In this document: positions 28,479 to 39,596 of the stretch, piece by piece | Position numbering within the stretch: the stretch's first letter is position 1 | How the letters are laid out: each line of letters begins with the position of its first letter | DNA from: Amorphophallus konjac | Taxonomy: Eukaryota; Streptophyta; Magnoliopsida; Alismatales; Araceae | DNA length: 64,000 nucleotides | Reading direction: 5' to 3' | Assembly (NCBI GenBank): GCA_022559845.1 | Contig: CM040125.1 | Coordinates: 200,362,102 to 200,426,101, forward strand | Notes under the pieces: generated by a model | The model's database searches: none | The model's input: only the letters and a program-made list of their open reading frames with translations | Told to the model about the DNA's origin: nothing | Made by a program: the position numbers and the translations under genes

Positions 28479-29936
28479 TTACTGAGGTTGTGGTTGTTGT
28501 TGCTGGGGTTGACGTAATGGAGGCATATTATCCTGGGGTGGATTATTTTGGGGTGGAGGACGAAGAGGGAAAGGACCTGGTTGGAGGGGAAGTCGGGGCA
28601 TTTGTGGAGGCCTTGGGTTGACCGCATAGTTGGCATTGTTGACCGCACCCACTTGCTCATTTGTCACGACCCCTTCTGTGGCTCTGCCCGGGACACCAGC
28701 GCCTGTCTTTCTGACCACTTTGGGCTTCGATGACTCAAACATGTTCATAATGGGGGAGTCTTTTAACTGGGTTTGGATGTATCGGGCCCTTTCATAGAGT
28801 TCCTCCATTGTAGTAAGTTTATTCATGGCCAGGACGTGTCTGAACTGTGGGGTTGCATTAGACACAATCATATTCACTTGTTCGGGCTCAGAGAGGGTAT
28901 CCCTTATTCTTTCCGCCAGAGACCTCCATCTATCAGCATAGCGGACAAAATCCTCGTCGGGCTTCATCTTTTCGGCCACTAGGTCGGTAATGGAGAGTGA
29001 GGGACCGACCCTATCCCTATATTTCTGCAAGAACCTTCTCTGGACTGTTTCAAAATTCTCGGCCTCGCGGGGCTCCAAGGAATAGAACCACTCAAGCGCG
29101 GGACCATCCAATGATCTCCGAAAGATGTATGCCAGGGACCTCTGATCGTTTTGCCAATAGGAGGACTCATACATGAAGTCCTTGAGGTGAATGAAGGGGT
29201 TGCCGGTACCATTGTATCTGCGGTACGTGGGCATTTCAGAGGGAGGAAGATGAATGACGGGAAGGATTGGCAAAGCAACCTCCGGGGTGGCTTTCACGTC
29301 CACCATCCTTCTCAGATTTTGAAACTGCTCGTCCATGTGATTGAACCTATTGAGGAGCGATTGGGCGAGCTCCTCTGGAGGTGAAGGTGGCACTTTCCAC
29401 TGGGGGAGAAACTATCTCCCGGAGACTTGAGGGGGGAACCCGGAATGAGAGGGAGCTGTCGGACCGCCGACAGTTGGCCCTGGTTAAAGCGGTGTGTGGG
29501 GAACAACGGGAGTTTGAGATTGTGACGGGAACTGGAATGAGGGTGGTTGTTGGCTCGCTTGTCCTTGAAGCGAGTGAGACTGGATGGCTTGTGCCAACGA
29601 AGGAGATGGAATGGCCTACACGGACTCTTGGAGAGGTGCGATGGCCGGAGTTGATTCCTGGGGCGTGGGGGAAACAGATTTCCCCTTCAGAATGGCCTGG
29701 AAGGCCCGGAGCTGTTCAGAGGTAAGCTCCGTGTTGGCGAGGACGCCCAGTAAGGAAGAGATATCCTGTGGTGGGGACGTGTCCCCGGCAATAACCTGCA
29801 CCTCATGCGAGAGCTCATGAGAAGGACCCGAGTCCATAGCATAGACTCGCGGGTCGGCTGACAAACCACGACTAGGGTGGTTTTCCTCAAAAGACTCGTG
29901 AGCCATGCTCACAGTTTTCCCAGAACGTAAAAACAT
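28479..29936 (-). pseudogene. Tat-1 gag, four in-frame stops
   Basis: Open on the minus strand from ATG 29,936 (MFLRSGKTV) in one frame, with stops at 29,616-29,618 (TAG), 29,484-29,486 (TAA), 29,412-29,414 (TAG) and 28,479-28,481 (TAA, in a Gln run). The capsid core is clear: YNGTGNPFIHLKDFMYESSY, then LAYIFRRSLDGPALEWFYSL, FETVQRRFLQKY and PDEDFVRYADRWRSLAERI. These match Ty3 Tat Gag proteins that form the particle. All four stops are one transition away from Gln or Arg codons. The protein is dead as encoded. Confidence 0.85.
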
Positions 29937-30505
29937 ACACTAGCAAGCAGGTAGCAGAGATTATCGAACAAGTTGATGCCTTTACGTCTTTTTTTTGTGT
30001 TTTGATTTTGATGATTTTTTTGTGTTTTTAGAGAGATCCGAAGTTCACACAAAATGGGGACCCTAGTTTATTTTTGTTTCACCACCGTGTCAGCTAGGGT
30101 CTCTCGTCTCTCCACGAATGAAATGACTAACTTCGGGGAACTTCAATGGTACAACCAGCCCAGTGAACGAAGAGGAGATTCTTCGATGTCGGGGACTTAC
30201 GGAGGTCCCAGTGGAGGAGATTCTAGTCCGTTGAGAGGAATTCTCAAACGGAGAGTCCTTCCTTCACCGGGAAAGGGTGATCCTCAAAAAAATGAAAAAA
30301 AAAAAGAGGGATGGATGCATGCAATGAAATGCTGACAGAGATATGGAGTGGGAAAACAACAGAAATAACAGACATGTAATAAACAAACAACCATTCAAAA
30401 CTGACAGTGCTGCTGTGAGCACAACGGGGGCGCGCGCGGGCGCCAAGGTGGAGAGGCACGGATGGTGCCGAACTTGCAAGGGTAGCCGAAAGGAAGCAGT
30501 AGAGG
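29937..30505 (-). other. Tat-1 untranslated leader between primer site and gag
   Basis: About 570 bp downstream of the primer site in element direction. It contains a poly-purine/poly-pyrimidine stretch (30,290-30,310) and no convincing ORF. This is where packaging signals would be expected. Confidence 0.5.
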
Positions 30506-30522
30506 TCCCACCGTGATCGCCA
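30506..30522 (-). promoter_or_regulatory. Tat-1 primer binding site (Arg tRNA-like)
   Basis: Minus strand TGGCGATCACGGTGGGA, three bases from a CA end at 30,526. Ogre and related Tat elements use Arg-tRNA primers whose sites start TGGCGAC; this begins the same way but diverges later, so a different Arg isoacceptor is likely (inference). Confidence 0.65.
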
Positions 30523-30765
30523 ATCTGTGAGCGACGTCACGCGGTTGGGGGTGCGAAGAGGACGCGGAGTGCGCGGGCTCCTTCTTTTTGTTTGCTGCAG
30601 CACAGAAATAAGAGAAAAGAGAAGGGGCCACCACGGGAGATTGCTCCGGTGGGGCGAGCGGGACAAATGTAATATAGCAAGATATGGGGGTTAAACGACC
30701 ATAGCGGGAAGTGACTCACCGCGACCTCGGGGGGACGGGAATGGTGCAGAAATTAAATAACAAGA

Positions 30766-31320
30766 ATTGAAACGGCCATTGGGGAAGTGACTTGCCGCGG
30801 CCTCGAGAATATGAGCAGATAAGAATATAACAGAATATAAGGAGAACATAAAGAGCGAGAATTTAAACGGCCATTGGGGAAGTGACTCGCCGCGGCCTCG
30901 AGAACATGAATAGATAAGAATATAATATATAAGAACGAGAATTTAAACGGCCATTGGGGAAGTGACTCGCCGCGGCCTCGAGAATATGAATAGATAGGAA
31001 TATAACATATAAGAACGGGAATTTAAACGGCCATTGGGGAAGTGACTCACCGCGGCCTCGAGAACATGAATAGATAAGAATATAATATATAAGAACGAGA
31101 ATTTAAACGGCCATTGGGGAAGTGACTCGCCGCGGCCTCAAGAATATGAATAGATAGGAATATAACATATAAGAACGGGAGTTTAAACGGCCATTGGGGA
31201 AGTGACTCGCCGCGGCCTCGAGAATATGAGCAGAATACAACAGAATATAAAGAGAGTATAAGAACAGGAATTTAAACGGCCATTGGGGAAGTGACTCGCC
31301 GCGGCCTCGAGAACAAGATG
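30766..31320. repeat. 80-bp tandem repeats in R-U5 of Tat-1 LTR
   Basis: Seven units begin at 30,766, 30,861, 30,941, 31,021, 31,101, 31,181 and 31,270, four of them exactly 80 bp apart. Each has a conserved 43-bp core (TTTAAACGGCCATTGGGG, then AAGTGACTCGCCGCGGCCTC) and an AT-rich spacer (GAATAGATAAGAATATAA-like). A diverged eighth unit lies at about 30,689. Alternate units share spacer variants, suggesting expansion in pairs. Confidence 0.9.
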
Positions 31321-31942
31321 TGATCGCCAGGGGCCGAAAGACCCCAAAATAAAGAAAGTGATCGCGCCTACCTCAAGAGTGGGAGATGGCGGGTTACTTC
31401 TTCCTCCCCCTTCGGCCGGCCGACGGAGAGGGCTTTCCTTGGGTACCCTTGCAAAACAACGACAAACAAGTAACGAGTGGATTAGAAAGATGAAGGTGTA
31501 GTATTCAAATCCTTACGATAAAAATAATGAAATGATGGCAAGACACACACCTGGTTGGTGTTGTCTTTTAAACCCCTCTCGGACTCGAGTAGGAGGAAAA
31601 TGAGATGATGGATGCAAGAAGTATATAAGAAGAGGCGCCCTTATGAAGGGGGATAGATGATGCGAGATGATGAATGCAAAAGAACTAAGAAGAAAAGGAA
31701 AGGATTGGCTTATTGGATGTGCCGATGGTGAAATCCGGCGGAGCTCCGGCAGCATAGGGATGGCGTGGAAGCGCGGTGGATGAAGACGACCTTCCTCTCG
31801 CGAGCGTGGGCACCCGAGAAGCCGGCAGAACCTCCACCTACAAAAGACCTCACGGGTTAGAAAATGACTCCGGTAGCCTCTGGGCTCCGGCAGCCTATCG
31901 GATCTCTTCGAAGCTCTCCCAGAACTGAGGGGGGTGGGCCTC

Positions 31943-31950
31943 TATTTATA
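31943..31950 (-). promoter_or_regulatory. TATA box of Tat-1 5' LTR
   Basis: Minus strand TATAAATA, between the palindrome array upstream and the R-U5 tandem repeats downstream. It is the likely core promoter for element transcription. Confidence 0.65.
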
Positions 31951-31964
31951 GGGCTCCGGAGGGT

Positions 31965-32433
31965 GGAGGCGTCCAGGACCCTGGACACCTCCATCAGGGC
32001 CGAACTAATATTTTATTCTATTTTTATTAATTTTTTTGGAATATTTTTGTGGAGGCGTCCAGGGCCCCAGACGCCGCTAACAGGTCCACCGAACACCACC
32101 GACGGCCGCACGCGGTTTGACACAACGCGTGATTTTGTGAGCGGTGCCTCGTGATTTTGAAATGGGCGCGTCCAGCGGGCTGGACGTCTCCATAATTTGG
32201 CTTTTTTCACACACGAAAAACCATCGTTCGGTGGGCGGCGCCCGTGAGGGAGTTGATGGAGGCGTCTAGGGGCCTGGACGCCTCCATTAATATATTATTT
32301 TTATTTATTTTGTCTTTTTATGCCAAAGCTGGCATTATATATTTTTTATGCTTGTTTTTATGGAGGCGTCCAGGGGCCTGGACGCCTCCATTAATGTATA
32401 ATTTTTATTTTGTTTTGTCTTTTTATGCCAACT

Positions 32434-32473
<40 letters not shown>

Positions 32474-32605
32474 TTGTTTTTATGGAGGCGACCAGCGGTC
32501 TGGACGCCTCCATTAATATATTATTTTTTATTTGTGTTTTGCGTTTTGAAAAATAAAATAAAATAAATTAAAAGAATGGGGGCGTCCAGGGGCCTGGACG
32601 CCCCC
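31965..32605. repeat. Array of seven GC-rich palindromes in Tat-1 U3 (right copy)
   Basis: The same seven units as at 34-659. The fifth unit here has the perfect arm GGAGGCG where the left copy has GGCGGCG, the sixth has GCGACC for GCGTCC, and the last is a perfect GGGGGCGTCC/GGACGCCCCC pair where the left has one mismatch. Confidence 0.85.
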
Positions 32606-32865
32606 ATCAAGACCCACCCGGGTCCTCGGACAAGCGTTGGCGGCCGCCCGGCAGACACCCTTCTTGGTTCTGGAACCTCCTGATGCGTCTGACTGGTGTT
32701 GATGCCATCCGAATGCCGTGACGAGACGATTCCGGATGCTGAAAAGGTTGGAAGAAGACTCAAGAAAAGGAAGCACTCGAGCGATTCAAAATGCGTAAGC
32801 CGTTGCGGGGCGTTGTATAGTAATATGAGACTTTCTCGGGAGACGTCAGGAATGGCGTGTCTACA

Positions 32866-35800
32866 CCCATAAGGTTCCATCTGTAACCTGGCTCCCAGTG
32901 AGGCTCCAGAGGGAAAGCCATCTTCTCCTCCGATAATTTCTTCCAGTGTCATCCTCCGTGGCCATCCTAAACCCTGAATGAAACCCTTTGAAACCCTGTA
33001 CAAAGCTCCCTGAAACTTTGAGTAAAAAGAACCCCTTAGAACCCTCAAAGAAGCCTCTAAAATCCCCAGCTCAAAAATCTCTTCAGAACCCCTGAAACCC
33101 TTGCTTTCAGAAAGTCCTCGAAGCCTCCCTGCGTGGCCCCCTCTCGGCGCGAGTTCCGCGTCGAGTGCCACCTGCGCCGATAGGCATTTTCCTAGCGTGC
33201 CGAGACCCGTTCTCCCCTCCGCGCCGATTGGCTATTCCCCCTCCAGCGTGTCGAGACCCATCTAGCCTGTCGCGTCGACCCCCATCCATGCCGATAGCCT
33301 CGTGCCGATGCCTTTGGGAGCCTCGAGCCCTTTGATCCTTCGGTACAAAGTCCTATCACTATGAGGAGAAGCAATAGCTTTCACTTAACCCTCCTGGGAT
33401 CTAAATCGATGGGGTTAACCCCCCTACATTCTGTAACCCCGCTGGCCTAAGGAGTTCTGCCACTGTATGCTCTCCTATGGCCCCCCCAAGGGGATATTAA
33501 TAAACACCACGATGAGTGGACATTGTCCCATCGGATTGTGATCCTTTTGGATCTCGGGCTACGCCCATCTTTCTTTTGGCTTCCATCTCGGCACTCCGTA
33601 GATGGATGACCTATACTCCCCTTTTGGCACCGTCCAGACCAAGGGGAGATGCTGCCAAAATTCATTCACGGTCTTTACTTTATCGTACCGTGTGAAGTTT
33701 TTATTAAACCGATGAATCAACCCCACTTGGTGTGGCAAAAACCCTGAGAAAGGCTATCTTACGGCTCTTTGCTCACTATAAGAGGGGAACATAATCACTA
33801 CGGTTACATGGTCTCCCTAGACCTTCTGTGGATGAGTTTACCCTCACCTTCTACCCTACCTAAATATCACCATTGACAAGCCCATGAAACCCCATTGACA
33901 CAAGAAATCCCCTCAATAGAACCCATCAGACCCATAATCTCACAAAGCTCTCAGAATCCTAAAGAAGCTCCCCTCATCGGCGCCCGATGGCCTTATCTTG
34001 GCGCGAGTTCTACGCCGAGTGGGGGGGGCGTGCCGAGACGCTAACCGCGCCGACTGAGCACCGTGCCGATGCCCCCCTGTGTTCATCGTCGCGCTGGGAC
34101 CCCATCGCGCCGATCCCTATTCGCGTCGGTTCATCTCAACACCAACTACCATCTAAACACCCGACTTCCCAGCAACCTTAACGAGCCTTAAACTCAGTCT
34201 AAACCCAATGTCCCAACTTCATTAGCCTCCATGCCAACCTTCATCATATCATGGGGAATCATGGTTCTCTATCCAAGTCTAAGGGAGCTAAATCAACGGG
34301 GTTCCCCCCCCCCCCCACATTAGACCGTTTGACTGCAATGTTTTCTGCTAACCCTGTTGGCCGTTGGAGTCCTGCCATTGCTTGTCCTCTAATGGTTTCT
34401 TAAGGGGATATTAACAAATACCATGATAGTGGACATTGTCCTGTCACACTTAGATCCTCGCGGATCTCGGGCTACACCCATCCTTCCTTTGGCTTCCATC
34501 TCGGCACTCCGTGGATGGATGACCTATATTCCCACTTGGCGTAGACCAAGATAAGGGAATATGCTGCCGGATTTATTCCGCACATTATTATCATACCTTG
34601 CATCACATGATTATTCACACGTGTTTCACATCATGCAAATGAAGTCAGCATCATAGTCTTATCTTGTCTTGCCCCTGGGGCATCCTCTCTTGGCAATTAA
34701 TCAAGGGTTGTCCTCTTTCTTAGAGGACGTAATTAACGTCATAACCTTCATGGTATGACGGACTCCGAGTCCCGACACGAACATCATAATCGACTGACTG
34801 AGTCAGATCGAGCGCATAATAAATTGTCACTCCGGTGACTGGCACGCCTAATAAAAATAACTAATAAATAAATACATATAAATAAAAAAATAATATAAAT
34901 AAGAGAATAAAATCCATTCCCACAGGCCTCCCAAGAGCGGTAAAGCGCCGAAGGGATAAAAGGAGTGTGTGTGGTACATTGAAGTCCCAGATAAAGCAGT
35001 AAGCAATTAATATTTTAATGATCAGCTTTGCTAATAGTAGCAGAAATAAAATGACTTTTTCAATTAACAATTTAAATTACAGAGTCCAGTCCAAATAAAG
35101 ACAAATACAGTCCAACAGAAAAGGGAACGTACCCTCAAGTCGGGGGAAGCCCGACGCAGGCAACGCTGGCAACACTGGCAATGCGGGCAACTATGAACTG
35201 ATGCCCCACGCCATGAACCACGAGGATGAAGAAGACCACACCTAAAAAGCAGGGGTGAGCCTCAAGTCACTGGCTCTGTAGGGGTCACGCGGATCCCCAC
35301 TAGAAACAAAGCAGTAATAAGCTAAACAGCGCTAAACAGTAAAGCAGGAAGAACAGAAGTAACAGTAGTACTAACTATGACCGTAAAGCTGTAAAAGCTG
35401 GAGTAAAGATAACTAAAAGAAAGAGTAAAGCCGTAAGGGATAGAAACACGGCTGCCAAACAAACTTTGGCACTCTAAGCTACTCCAAACAACAACAGAAA
35501 GGTGAACCCCGATCTCACCAAGTCGGGAGTCACCGATCCGTCGACAAAGCACAAGCTCCATAGCTGAAGCCTACCAAAACAGGTAAAAACCTACTAAAGA
35601 CCTACACAGTCAAAGGCACGAACATACACGAACTCACCGTCGTGCACCCTACACAAGACTGGACCTCGAGTGAAGCCACGCACAGGCCACTCGGAAACCA
35701 ATGACAAAAACACGCATCACGAGAGTTATGTGTCAAGTGAAAGAAGCACCTTCTCACTAGAAGAATAGCCATATGCGTCCACAGACGTCTTACACTGTGC

Positions 35801-36859
35801 CTCAGGTATCTCGTACTCGCCTAGAACGGCGGTAACTGAGACACACGCAAAGATCCAAGTACAAGGAACACCAGTACCTAGTACAAGGAGCAACAGAACT
35901 ACAGTAATGAGTGACTTGTCAGGGTCACGCTCGTCCAAACGCCCCTGACCACGTGTGCCCACACAAGCTTAATGCCTTGAGGCAGGCCTCTAGCTAGTTT
36001 TCTCCCCCAGCAGGACGCTACCGCAAGGCAAGGGAGTCCACGGAAACTAGCCTAAAAATAGTATATCGGAAACATACCCCGCCACCACTCCTAGGTGGGC
36101 CGACAAATAGGAAAGTGTCACCGGGCTATGACTAGTGGAGGCTCACTCAACACAGAGACTCCAAAACATCAGTGCTGAAGTACAGACAGGCTAAGATGCA
36201 CTGTCACACATACTATGAAGCACAAAACACGAAACATAAGGTAGCATACCAGACTGGCACCAGACTCAGGACAGACAACTAGACCTGCCGACACAACGAT
36301 CCTTGAGTCAGAAGACTCTGGGTCAACATCGTCGCACAAAAGGGGTAACATGCCGCCAATCAGCCTAATCCCTAAGCCAATGCCACGGTAAAACACTTAT
36401 GAAGGAAATGACACAGGACAGCCAGATCCACACCTTCACAGAATACAAATTACGGAGACCTGAGGGATCACTAAGACCCTCAAAGCACATGGACATGCAA
36501 ACTGAGGTAAGATAGCACCTCATGGCGTCCAAAACTACGTCTCGCTCAACACCGGGATCACCGAGACATTCACAAGGTCACATGTCAACCACTAGATCAC
36601 ATCGGGTTGACCAGAAACCAATAACGACTCTGAAGTAGTACGGAACACAGCTTGATATAATGGCACTCCTGGCCACCCCATAACATGGTCATCGCCCTCA
36701 TAGGACATCCAAGACATCCACAGGACTACCGACAAACCACAAGGTTAAGCCAAGACAATTGGAGGCCAAAACAATGGTGGAGAGGGGAAATCTAACCGCC
36801 TGAACGGAGAGGCCAAATGAGGTCTAATTTGACCCAACGAGGCCTAGCTTCTTGAAGTG
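32866..36859. other. Unassigned inter-element region
   Basis: Lies between the Tat-1 end and the presumed Tat-2 LTR. No convincing gene: the ORFs are short and without family resemblance. 33,040-34,600 is a diverged tandem duplication. The rest (about 34,600-36,859) is unique here and looks like old noncoding repeat DNA. A poly(C) run at about 34,306-34,318 could be polymorphic or mis-assembled. Confidence 0.5.
33040..34600. repeat. Diverged tandem duplication, unit about 0.85-0.9 kb
   Basis: Two copies (about 33,040-33,740 and 33,930-34,600) share ordered landmarks: GGCGCGAGTTC and CGTGCCGAGAC, then GGGGATATTAA, GGATCTCGGGCTAC, TTTGGCTTCCATCTCGGCAC and ATGGATGACCTATA, ending in ATGCTGCC. 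Both have a cluster of GCGCCGA/TCGGCGC words in the first half. Identity is moderate, so it is an old duplication, perhaps of an LTR fragment. Confidence 0.7.
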
Positions 36860-37502
36860 GTGGCCCAAGGCCCACTTATTATAAGCCTAATAACTTACTC
36901 GGATCAAGCACTTCCCAGGCGGCCTTCGAGTTGGGAAGTCTGAGCATTAGTTCGATCGGGAAAGCTCCTTCGGAGCCCAGTATTCCCTGCCCAATCCATG
37001 CACTCATCGCTCGGGAAGCATCTCTTGGGGCAGTGCCTCATGCTTGGGCCAACTGATGGAAGCTTATCTGTACGGCCGTTACGAGCCCTTTAAAAGCTAG
37101 GAGCTCAAGAGGATAAGGGAGATCAGGAGTCCGGGTGCTATAAAGAGCCCGCACGAAGGACGTAACCCCCCCTCCCGAAACTCCTCAGCTTACAGGGATC
37201 ATGCACTTAACGAGCCATTATTTAAGCTAGAAGATCCCTACCGTGAGGAGGTAAGCCAAAAAACCCTGAGCAGGAACTAGTTCACCTTTTGGTGGAGAGG
37301 GATCTCGCGCCCCCATCTTCCTCCTAATTCTTTCCTTCGCACCAGTGCTCTACTACACTTGCTAACTTAAGTATTAGAGGGTTTTCCCCTGGAATCCATC
37401 CATGGGCACCTCTGACATGTTTCCCCCCTTGCAGTTCATACTCCAGGTGTATGTGGTTATCCTCTTCCCTGCTCAGGAGTAGTGCGAGATCGCCCCTCTT
37501 CA
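36860..37502 (+). repeat. Tat-2 5' LTR (left boundary uncertain)
   Basis: The right boundary is a CA two bases before the primer site. A TATAAA at 37,139-37,144 and a GC-rich region downstream fit U3-R-U5. The left boundary is a guess from candidate TG starts near 36,855-36,865; no second copy is in the window to prove it. Confidence 0.45.
37139..37144 (+). promoter_or_regulatory. TATA box of Tat-2 5' LTR
   Basis: TATAAA in a GTGCTATAAAGAGCCC context, 361 bases before the LTR end, on the coding strand of Tat-2. Confidence 0.55.
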
Positions 37503-37504
37503 TC

Positions 37505-37522
37505 TGGCGCCGTCTGTGGGAA
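37505..37522 (+). promoter_or_regulatory. Tat-2 primer binding site
   Basis: TGGCGCCGTCTGTGGGAA, two bases after an LTR CA end. This motif is frequent in Retand-like plant Ty3 elements and differs from the Tat-1 primer site. Confidence 0.75.
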
Positions 37523-37596
37523 ATGTACAAAGAGCCATCATGGTGTGAAGAAGTTCTGGTAGGAGAGTTGCCGGTAACAAGGGAAAAGCCCTGGCG

Positions 37597-38309
37597 ATGG
37601 AAGAAGGTGCACCTTCCCTCCCCACGGAGAATGCCCCGTCGAGCAACCATGCCAATGAAATACCTCCATCGGTGGCGGGGGAACAGCTTCCCAGCGGGAG
37701 CACCGACGCTCTCCAAACCCTCAACGCAAAACTGGATGTCCTCGTGGATCTCATGAGGGCCCAGGCGGTCAGGGAGGAGAAGTCACATCTCCCCCGGAAG
37801 AGCCCCCCCCCCCCCCGTAGAGATGCCTCCCAGCAAACCGTTGGAGGCCGTTTTACCCTCTGGGGGTGGCTGCTCATCCGCAACCAGTCAGGAGGACCGT
37901 CGCAAGCCCCTCCCCCGGAGCAGGAAGCCTCCTCCACGCTGAGGAGGGAGAAGTCTGGAGCACGCCGATCGTTCCCGAAGGTCGAGGCCCCGGAGGAGCG
38001 CCGGGACAGCATGCAAGTGCGTCCTCCCAGCCCCTCGGGTCAACGACAGCGAGAGCTGTCTCTCCGACTGCGAGACTTTGAGAGGCATTTCGTAGAGCAA
38101 GAGTGCGCCCTCCGCGCCTTGCAGAAGACCTCTGCTATGGAGGACGAGGAGCAATCCCAGTTCTCCGATTGTATCTTGAAGTCCAAGATTTCCCCAGGAT
38201 CTCACTTCCGACCTTCAAATCGTATGACGGCCAGGGAGACTCGGCAGATCATTACGACAGTTTTGACACCCTATTGACCTTGCATGGGATGTCTGAAGTG
38301 ATTAAGTGT
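37597..38309 (+). pseudogene. Tat-2 gag, N-terminal part, cut by copia insertion
   Basis: ORF from ATG 37,597 (MEEGAPSLPTENAPSS) with a predicted short coiled coil (LQTLNAKLDVLVDLMRAQA) and a charged C-terminal half. A frameshift leads into the capsid start LPTFKSYDGQGDSADHYDSF and then TLLTLHGMSEVIK. Coding stops exactly at the copia LTR at 38,310 and resumes at 49,358 with CRAFVTTLVQGAQAWFRAL. A poly(C) run at 37,807-37,817 lies inside it. Confidence 0.75.
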
Positions 38310-39138
38310 TGTTGAGTCCCAAACGGTGGCAATCACGAGGGGAGGGGTGAATTGATTGGCCAATTAAAATTTCTTCCAAGGAAAATAATGATAAGTAAAC
38401 ATATAAGCACTAGACCTCACTCGATTATGATGTCACTTGTGAATGCTTGCAGATAAAGGTGGGTGTTTGATAAATGAAATGGTGTATGCTCAACTCACCG
38501 TGAAGGCCACTCGATAATGAATCTGGAAAAATAAACCACAAGTGACACACGTAGTTTTTAGGAGGTTCGGGTACACTACCGTGTCCCCTACGTCCACCCC
38601 TCACACGTGAGGATTAAGACTCCACTATGAAGTGAGCCACACACACACGCTGTGTAGAACAGCAAACACACACACACACGGCACCCGATCTGGGCTACCA
38701 AACATACATACACACACACACGTTCGTGTTTCCGATCACGAACACCACACACAAGAATCTGATTTAAGATATACAACAAATGCACAAGCTCAAGCAAAGG
38801 ATTCAGAAAATGGAGAGTGAAGAATTGTTTATCGTGGTTGAGGCTCCCCCTTTCACTTCTTTGAAGGTAATTGAATGCTTCTGCAGGAGGAAGATCGATC
38901 CTTGAGGAAGAATGAAGCTATGTCGCACAAGCAAGGTTGCAGCATTGATATCCCATGTAGCTTGCTGTTGGGGATGATGTAGAGGCTTGATTCAAGCTTC
39001 TTCCCTTCACTTTCAGGTTCAGAACAAGGTGGAAGAAGCCCCTGGAGCTGCTGCTGCGAACCTGCACTCACAAGGGTTAGGAAAATAACACACTTTAGAT
39101 GCCTCTCACTACTTAGGGTTTCATATCCCAATAAGATG

Positions 39139-39147
39139 TATATATAG
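39139..39147 (-). promoter_or_regulatory. TATA box in copia 3' LTR
   Basis: The plus strand reads TATATATAG, a minus-strand TATA-like element. The equivalent in the 5' LTR is near 48,508-48,516. Confidence 0.5.
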
Positions 39148-39284
39148 AGTTTGGAACGTTCAAAGACACCCTAGAGACCAGATCCACAATTCCTGGAACG
39201 ATTTAGGGATGTTAGGTTCGATTAGTATAACTTTTGGTGCATGTGTACGCAAGTCAAAAATCATGGCTCGGGTTCGAGACTGAA

Positions 39285-39596
39285 AGGGTCGACCCTTGGG
39301 GTCGACCCTCGTAAGGGTTTTAGAGGGTTTAAAGGTTTCTGGGCCAATGGGTCGACCCTTGGGTCGACCCTCGCGGGTTGTCCGTGCGGGTTTGGAAATA
39401 ATTTTTCAGGGGTCGACCCTTGGGGTCGACCCTTGCAGGTATGGTGAAGGAACCCATCGGGTTTTAAAATAAGTTACCAGGGGTCGACCCTTGGGGTCGA
39501 CCCTTGCGGCTGGGGGTCGACCCAATAGGTCGACCCTTTCAGCTGGAGATCAAAACCCAAGTTTACAGAACCAGGGGACCTAGGGGTCGACCCTTG
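39285..39596. repeat. GTCGAC palindrome array in copia U3 (left copy)
   Basis: Eleven GTCGAC sites, mostly as GGGTCGACCC pairs joined by TTGG (GGTCGACCCTTGGGGTCGACC), spread over 312 bp. In element direction they lie in U3, upstream of the TATA box. Confidence 0.9.

Larger units (their letters stand above)
1..32865 (-). mobile_element. Tat-1: giant Tat-lineage Ty3/gypsy LTR retrotransposon with antisense gene cargo
   Basis: Seen: the block 1-918 is repeated at about 31,931-32,865. Between the copies, the minus strand encodes gag, protease, RT, RNase H, a second (archaeal-type) RNase H and integrase, in that order. The second RNase H before integrase is a hallmark of the Tat/Ogre/Retand group. 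A primer site lies next to the right LTR (30,506-30,522), so that copy is the 5' LTR and the element reads right to left. The 3' LTR runs off the left edge, so total length is at least 32.9 kb, or about 24.8 kb without the nested 8.07-kb element. The 10 kb between integrase and 3' LTR carries plus-strand genes. Additional ORFs in this position, including antisense ones, are known for Tat elements. The target duplication cannot be checked because the left end is missing; the right flank begins CCCAT. Confidence 0.85.
30526..32865 (-). repeat. Tat-1 5' LTR, complete (2,340 bp)
   Basis: Bounded inside by the primer site and outside by the end of similarity to the left LTR. The plus strand starts TGTGAGCGACG and ends GTGTCTACA, giving TG...CA in both readings. 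U3 (about 32,865-31,951) holds the palindrome array; R-U5 (about 31,910-30,526) holds the 80-bp tandem repeats. Compared with the left LTR it has a longer AT microsatellite near 32,437-32,468. Confidence 0.8.

Noticed and set aside
29287..29936. Possible alternative plus-strand gene opposite gag (29,381-29,820)
   Set aside because: Open by chance opposite a recognisable gag frame; no splice sites or family motif.
32866..32870. CCCAT as a target duplication for Tat-1
   Set aside because: The left flank is outside the window, so it cannot be confirmed.
34306..34318. Poly(C) run, and a similar one at 37,807-37,817
   Set aside because: Homopolymers of uncertain length in this kind of sequence are often sequencing or assembly noise; no function inferred.
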